Positions 6,045 through 7,991 of a DNA stretch of 7,991 nucleotides are shown piece by piece (position 1 is the stretch's first letter; each line of letters starts with the position of its first letter). Under the pieces are notes generated by a model, which saw only the letters and a list, made by a program, of their open reading frames with translations, did not search any database and was not told the DNA's origin. This DNA is from CAZCVI01 sp964502145 (GTDB lineage: Bacteria > Acidobacteriota > Aminicenantia > UBA2199). The DNA lies in the NCBI GenBank assembly GCA_964502145.1, contig CAZCVI010000148.1, forward strand, positions 1 to 7,991. Direction: 5' to 3'. The position numbers and the translations under genes are program-made.

Positions 6045-6914
6045 TCACTCCAGTTCTTGTTGTGAAAGCCCTGTTAATTCCATAATTTCCGTAACAGAAT
6101 ACCCTTTTGCTCTCATCTTATTTGCTGTTTCCAAGGCTTTTTCCGTTTTCCCTTCGATTTTCCCTTCGATTTTTCCTTCGATTTTCCCCTTGATTTTCCC
6201 TTCCTCGAATGAATTATCAATCACCCCTTTTAAATCCCGGTATACTTTTAAGCTCTCTTCATAAGCGGCCAATTGTTTGGCATCAAAATTGGAAAGTTCC
6301 GCCGTAAGGAACCCTTGAACAAATACTTCTTCGTTTAATATCTCCGGGATGTCTTCGAAATTCTCGAGGTTCTTAAAAAAATAGAGCCACTTATCAAAAT
6401 GAGTTTTTAATTCATGTTCCAGTTTGGTAAATCTTGGCATTTCAATGAAGATAAAGGTCAGGTTCTTATAAAAGACCTGGCAGAATTGATCTTTAAATTG
6501 CACCATGCTAATGCATTCTTTTAATTCACGGTCATCGTCGAAAATAAAATCCAGGATGGCCACACAATAGACAGGATTCAATTTAAAATCCCACTCCCCT
6601 TTTTCCGCCTGCTCCCTGATGGGAAAGGTCGCATAAAACACTGTCCTATCTTTGAAGAATTTTAATTTTGCTTTTTGCATCTCCACGATAAACCGCTCGC
6701 CTCGACTATTTTTGCAGTGGATATCAAAGATGGCTTTCCTCTCTTCAACCGTCGTGCCTAATTGTTCTTGGTTTTTGAAGGACAGTTCCATGATTTTATG
6801 TTCACGGGGTAGTAGTTCATTCAAAAAGTCTACCAGCAGATTTTTATTTCCTTCTTCACCGAAAAGTTTTTTAAAACCAAAGTCGGTATAAGGGTTCACG
6901 TACCTTGCTTTCAT
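6045..6914 (-). CDS. Rpn-family PD-(D/E)XK nuclease / putative transposase
   Basis: A 289-residue protein of the Rpn/PDDEXK_2 family (recombination-promoting nuclease, YhgA-like). The opening NPYTDFGFKKLFGEEGNK is the family hallmark. D64 (AIFDIHC) and E78-M-Q80 (RFIVEMQKAK) form the PD-(D/E)XK catalytic centre in the D...ExQ form of this group, so it is likely active. Residues 110-165 hold the hydrophobic LNPVYCVAILDF and FIFIEMPRF strands typical of the fold. Near residues 239-257 is a KIEG repeat followed by a coiled, charged tail ending MELTGLSQQELE. Related proteins are DNA endonucleases that promote RecA-independent recombination in E. coli. ATG at 6914 has GGAGG four bases upstream, and its own promoter lies at 6966-6994. 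The gene appears intact and monocistronic. Confidence 0.88.
   Translation of the reverse strand: MKARYVNPYTDFGFKKLFGEEGNKNLLVDFLNELLPREHKIMELSFKNQEQLGTTVEERKAIFDIHCKNSRGERFIVEMQKAKLKFFKDRTVFYATFPIREQAEKGEWDFKLNPVYCVAILDFIFDDDRELKECISMVQFKDQFCQVFYKNLTFIFIEMPRFTKLEHELKTHFDKWLYFFKNLENFEDIPEILNEEVFVQGFLTAELSNFDAKQLAAYEESLKVYRDLKGVIDNSFEEGKIKGKIEGKIEGKIEGKTEKALETANKMRAKGYSVTEIMELTGLSQQELE
6150..6197. repeat. Four 12-bp tandem units inside the Rpn gene
   Basis: Units at 6150-6161, 6162-6173, 6174-6185 and 6186-6197 share CCCTTCGATTTT with one or two changes in the third and fourth. Since 12 is a multiple of three, copy number can change without breaking the frame; on the - strand they encode the repeated Gly-Lys-Ile-Glu tail. 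Confidence 0.8.
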
Positions 6915-6965
6915 AGTGCCTCCAAAAAATCAGTGAAGATTCCATGTTTAAATCCTCACTCCTTA

Positions 6966-6994
6966 ATTATAACCTCAATCACGCTATTTTTCAA
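6966..6994 (-). promoter_or_regulatory. Sigma70 promoter of the Rpn gene
   Basis: On the - strand, TTGAAA (6994-6989) is followed after exactly 17 bases by a perfect TATAAT (6971-6966). Transcription would begin near 6959, giving a leader of about 45 bases to the ATG at 6914. Confidence 0.8.
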
Positions 6995-7031
6995 CTTCAA
7001 AACTGCACAAGGTACACATTGGCAACATCAA

Positions 7032-7063
7032 ACTCCGGCCCTGAAGCATGTGTGCTTTGGAGT
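7032..7063. repeat. Imperfect hairpin between DedA and Rpn genes
   Basis: ACTCC (7032-7036) pairs with GGAGT (7059-7063), and AAGCA (7044-7048) with TGCTT (7053-7057), with an asymmetric bulge of seven bases. It lies 30 bases past the DedA stop and could slow or end transcription, but only TTTG follows on the - strand, so a standard intrinsic terminator is not supported. Confidence 0.35.
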
Positions 7064-7093
7064 AATATTAGGCTTCGGTGGAATCAAAACAGA

Positions 7094-7762
7094 TTAATTA
7101 CCCGTTGATGGCGATTGTTCTTTTTTGGCATTGCGTCTGTGGCGGATGATTTCAATGATACCCGGCAGCATGGAAATGAAAATAATAGCGATAATAATCA
7201 CGGTAAAATTCTTTTCGACAAACGAAAGTTGCCCGAAGAAGTAACCTCCAAAAACAAAAATGGAGACCCAACCGATCCCGCCAATAATATTGTAGCTGAG
7301 GAACTTTAAATAGGTCATACTGCCGATACCTGCGACAAATGGTGCAAAGGTGCGGATTATTGGTACGAAACGGGCGATGATGATCGTTTCTCCGCCGTAT
7401 TTTTCATAGAACTGATGGGTGCGATCCAGATATTCTTTTTTAAAGAACCGTGATTTTTCTTTGCTGAACACTTTGGGACCCAGGATATGTCCGATCCAGT
7501 AGTTAATGGTATCTCCCAGTATTGCGGCCACAGAGAGGATGATAAAAGACCACCATATGTTTAACGAACCTTTGGCCGAAAAGGCCCCTACTGCAAAAAG
7601 AAGCGAATCCCCAGGCAGAAAAGGGGTCACTACCAAGCCAGTTTCACAAAATATGATCAAGAAAAGGATCAGGTAAGTCCAAAGACCAAAATCTTGTATC
7701 AGTATACTGATGTATTTATCCAAGTGCAGAATAAAATCGATAATCTTCATAATGAATTGCAT
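7094..7762 (-). CDS. DedA-family inner-membrane protein
   Basis: A 222-residue polytopic membrane protein of the DedA (SNARE-associated/VTT) family. The first re-entrant region carries FCETGLVVTPFLPGDSLLFA (39-57), and the second carries RFVPIIRTFAPFVAG (131-145). E40, D52, R131 and R137 correspond, shifted by one, to the residues E39, D51, R130 and R136 reported essential in E. coli YqjA/YghB. Hydrophobic segments lie near 28-38, 73-92, 155-178 and 187-206, and the C-terminus is short, basic and cytosolic. Members are flippase-like proteins for lipid carriers or phospholipids and support proton-dependent drug and pH tolerance. Start at ATG 7762, with AGGAGT four bases upstream; an in-frame GTG at 7768 overlaps that ribosome binding site and is rejected. 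Own promoter at 7794-7822. Intact. Confidence 0.92.
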   Translation of the reverse strand: MQFIMKIIDFILHLDKYISILIQDFGLWTYLILFLIIFCETGLVVTPFLPGDSLLFAVGAFSAKGSLNIWWSFIILSVAAILGDTINYWIGHILGPKVFSKEKSRFFKKEYLDRTHQFYEKYGGETIIIARFVPIIRTFAPFVAGIGSMTYLKFLSYNIIGGIGWVSIFVFGGYFFGQLSFVEKNFTVIIIAIIFISMLPGIIEIIRHRRNAKKEQSPSTGN

Positions 7763-7793
7763 TGTCACTCCTTAGAATCAATGTAAAGATACA

Positions 7794-7822
7794 TTTATAT
7801 TATATAACTCGGTTTCTGTCAA
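7794..7822 (-). promoter_or_regulatory. Sigma70 promoter of the DedA gene
   Basis: On the - strand, a perfect TTGACA (7822-7817) is followed after 17 bases by TATAAA (7799-7794). Transcription would start near 7787, leaving a leader of about 25 bases. A very AT-rich stretch surrounds the -10 box. Confidence 0.8.
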
Positions 7823-7991
7823 GAAAAAAGTGAACCCCATCAGGACAGCGTCATTCATTATATATAGCCGAGACGTTTGCTGATGAATAATGCGTCTTAT
7901 ATTGTTGAAGAAAAAAAACGCCCACTATTTATTTACAGCTCTAATTAGACAGCTAAATCACGTAGAACATTTATGGAAGCGGGTTTAACTT
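7823..7991. other. Right-end spacer without an assignable gene
   Basis: This stretch contains a small inverted pair AGACG...CGTCT near 7870-7894 and an A8 run near 7911-7920 (T8 on the - strand) preceded, on the - strand, by TGGGCG without a clear partner stem. The last 45 bases allow a 14-codon tail ending VLRDLAV on the - strand. That could be the end of a gene lying outside the window, but it is too short to identify. Confidence 0.4.

Noticed and set aside
7946..7991. Short open tails at the right edge: a 14-codon - strand tail and an ATG at 7972 on the + strand
   Set aside because: They are too short to match any family, and no ribosome binding site precedes the + strand ATG.

Overview
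The window is a bacterial chromosomal segment of moderate GC with AT-rich spacers. It has one gene on the + strand at the left and a leftward series of genes and gene remnants on the - strand. Promoters are of ordinary sigma70 type with short leaders and clear GGAGG-type ribosome binding sites. The host cannot be named from this window. Short-period GTCC/GGAC and ATTCG spacer repeats, a Rpn/PD-(D/E)XK protein, a zinc-ribbon repeat protein and eroded genes together look like accessory, turnover-prone DNA of an environmental bacterium. My weak guess is the Planctomycetes-Verrucomicrobia-Chlamydiae superphylum, based only on the style of the spacer repeats.

Left part (1-1700). Positions 1-500 hold no gene but contain a 21-bp direct repeat and a 10-bp-period ATTCG array. 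A promoter at 501-529 serves a small protein (568-1230) made of three zinc-ribbon units. Directly behind it, on the - strand, lie about 230 bp of a RecQ-family helicase gene (1238-1467) with two in-frame stops and a large internal deletion. Positions 1582-1669 form a long imperfect palindrome built of GGAC/GTCC words spaced exactly 9 bp apart.

Centre (1701-5487). This is the most interesting part: a three-gene operon driven by one near-consensus promoter (TTGACA-16-TAAAAT, 5460-5487). The genes are a threonine-synthase-like PLP enzyme, a DUF1611/DgcN-like P-loop protein, and a 508-residue PP-loop ATP-pyrophosphatase-like protein with a four-cysteine cluster. Both junctions are 4-base ATGA stop/start overlaps, so the three are very probably translated together and act in one pathway. 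DUF1611 proteins are linked to D-glutamate metabolism, and a PP-loop-type enzyme consuming ATP to AMP and PPi could serve as ligase, amidating enzyme or MurL-like epimerase. A small amino-acid or peptide modification pathway that I do not recognise as described is the working hypothesis.

Right part (5597-7991). A GNAT acetyltransferase gene has lost its middle by deletion and is frameshifted (5597-5945). It is followed by an intact Rpn-type PD-(D/E)XK nuclease with a tandem KIEG tail (6045-6914) and an intact DedA-family membrane protein (7094-7762), each with its own readable promoter. The last 170 bases hold nothing I can assign.
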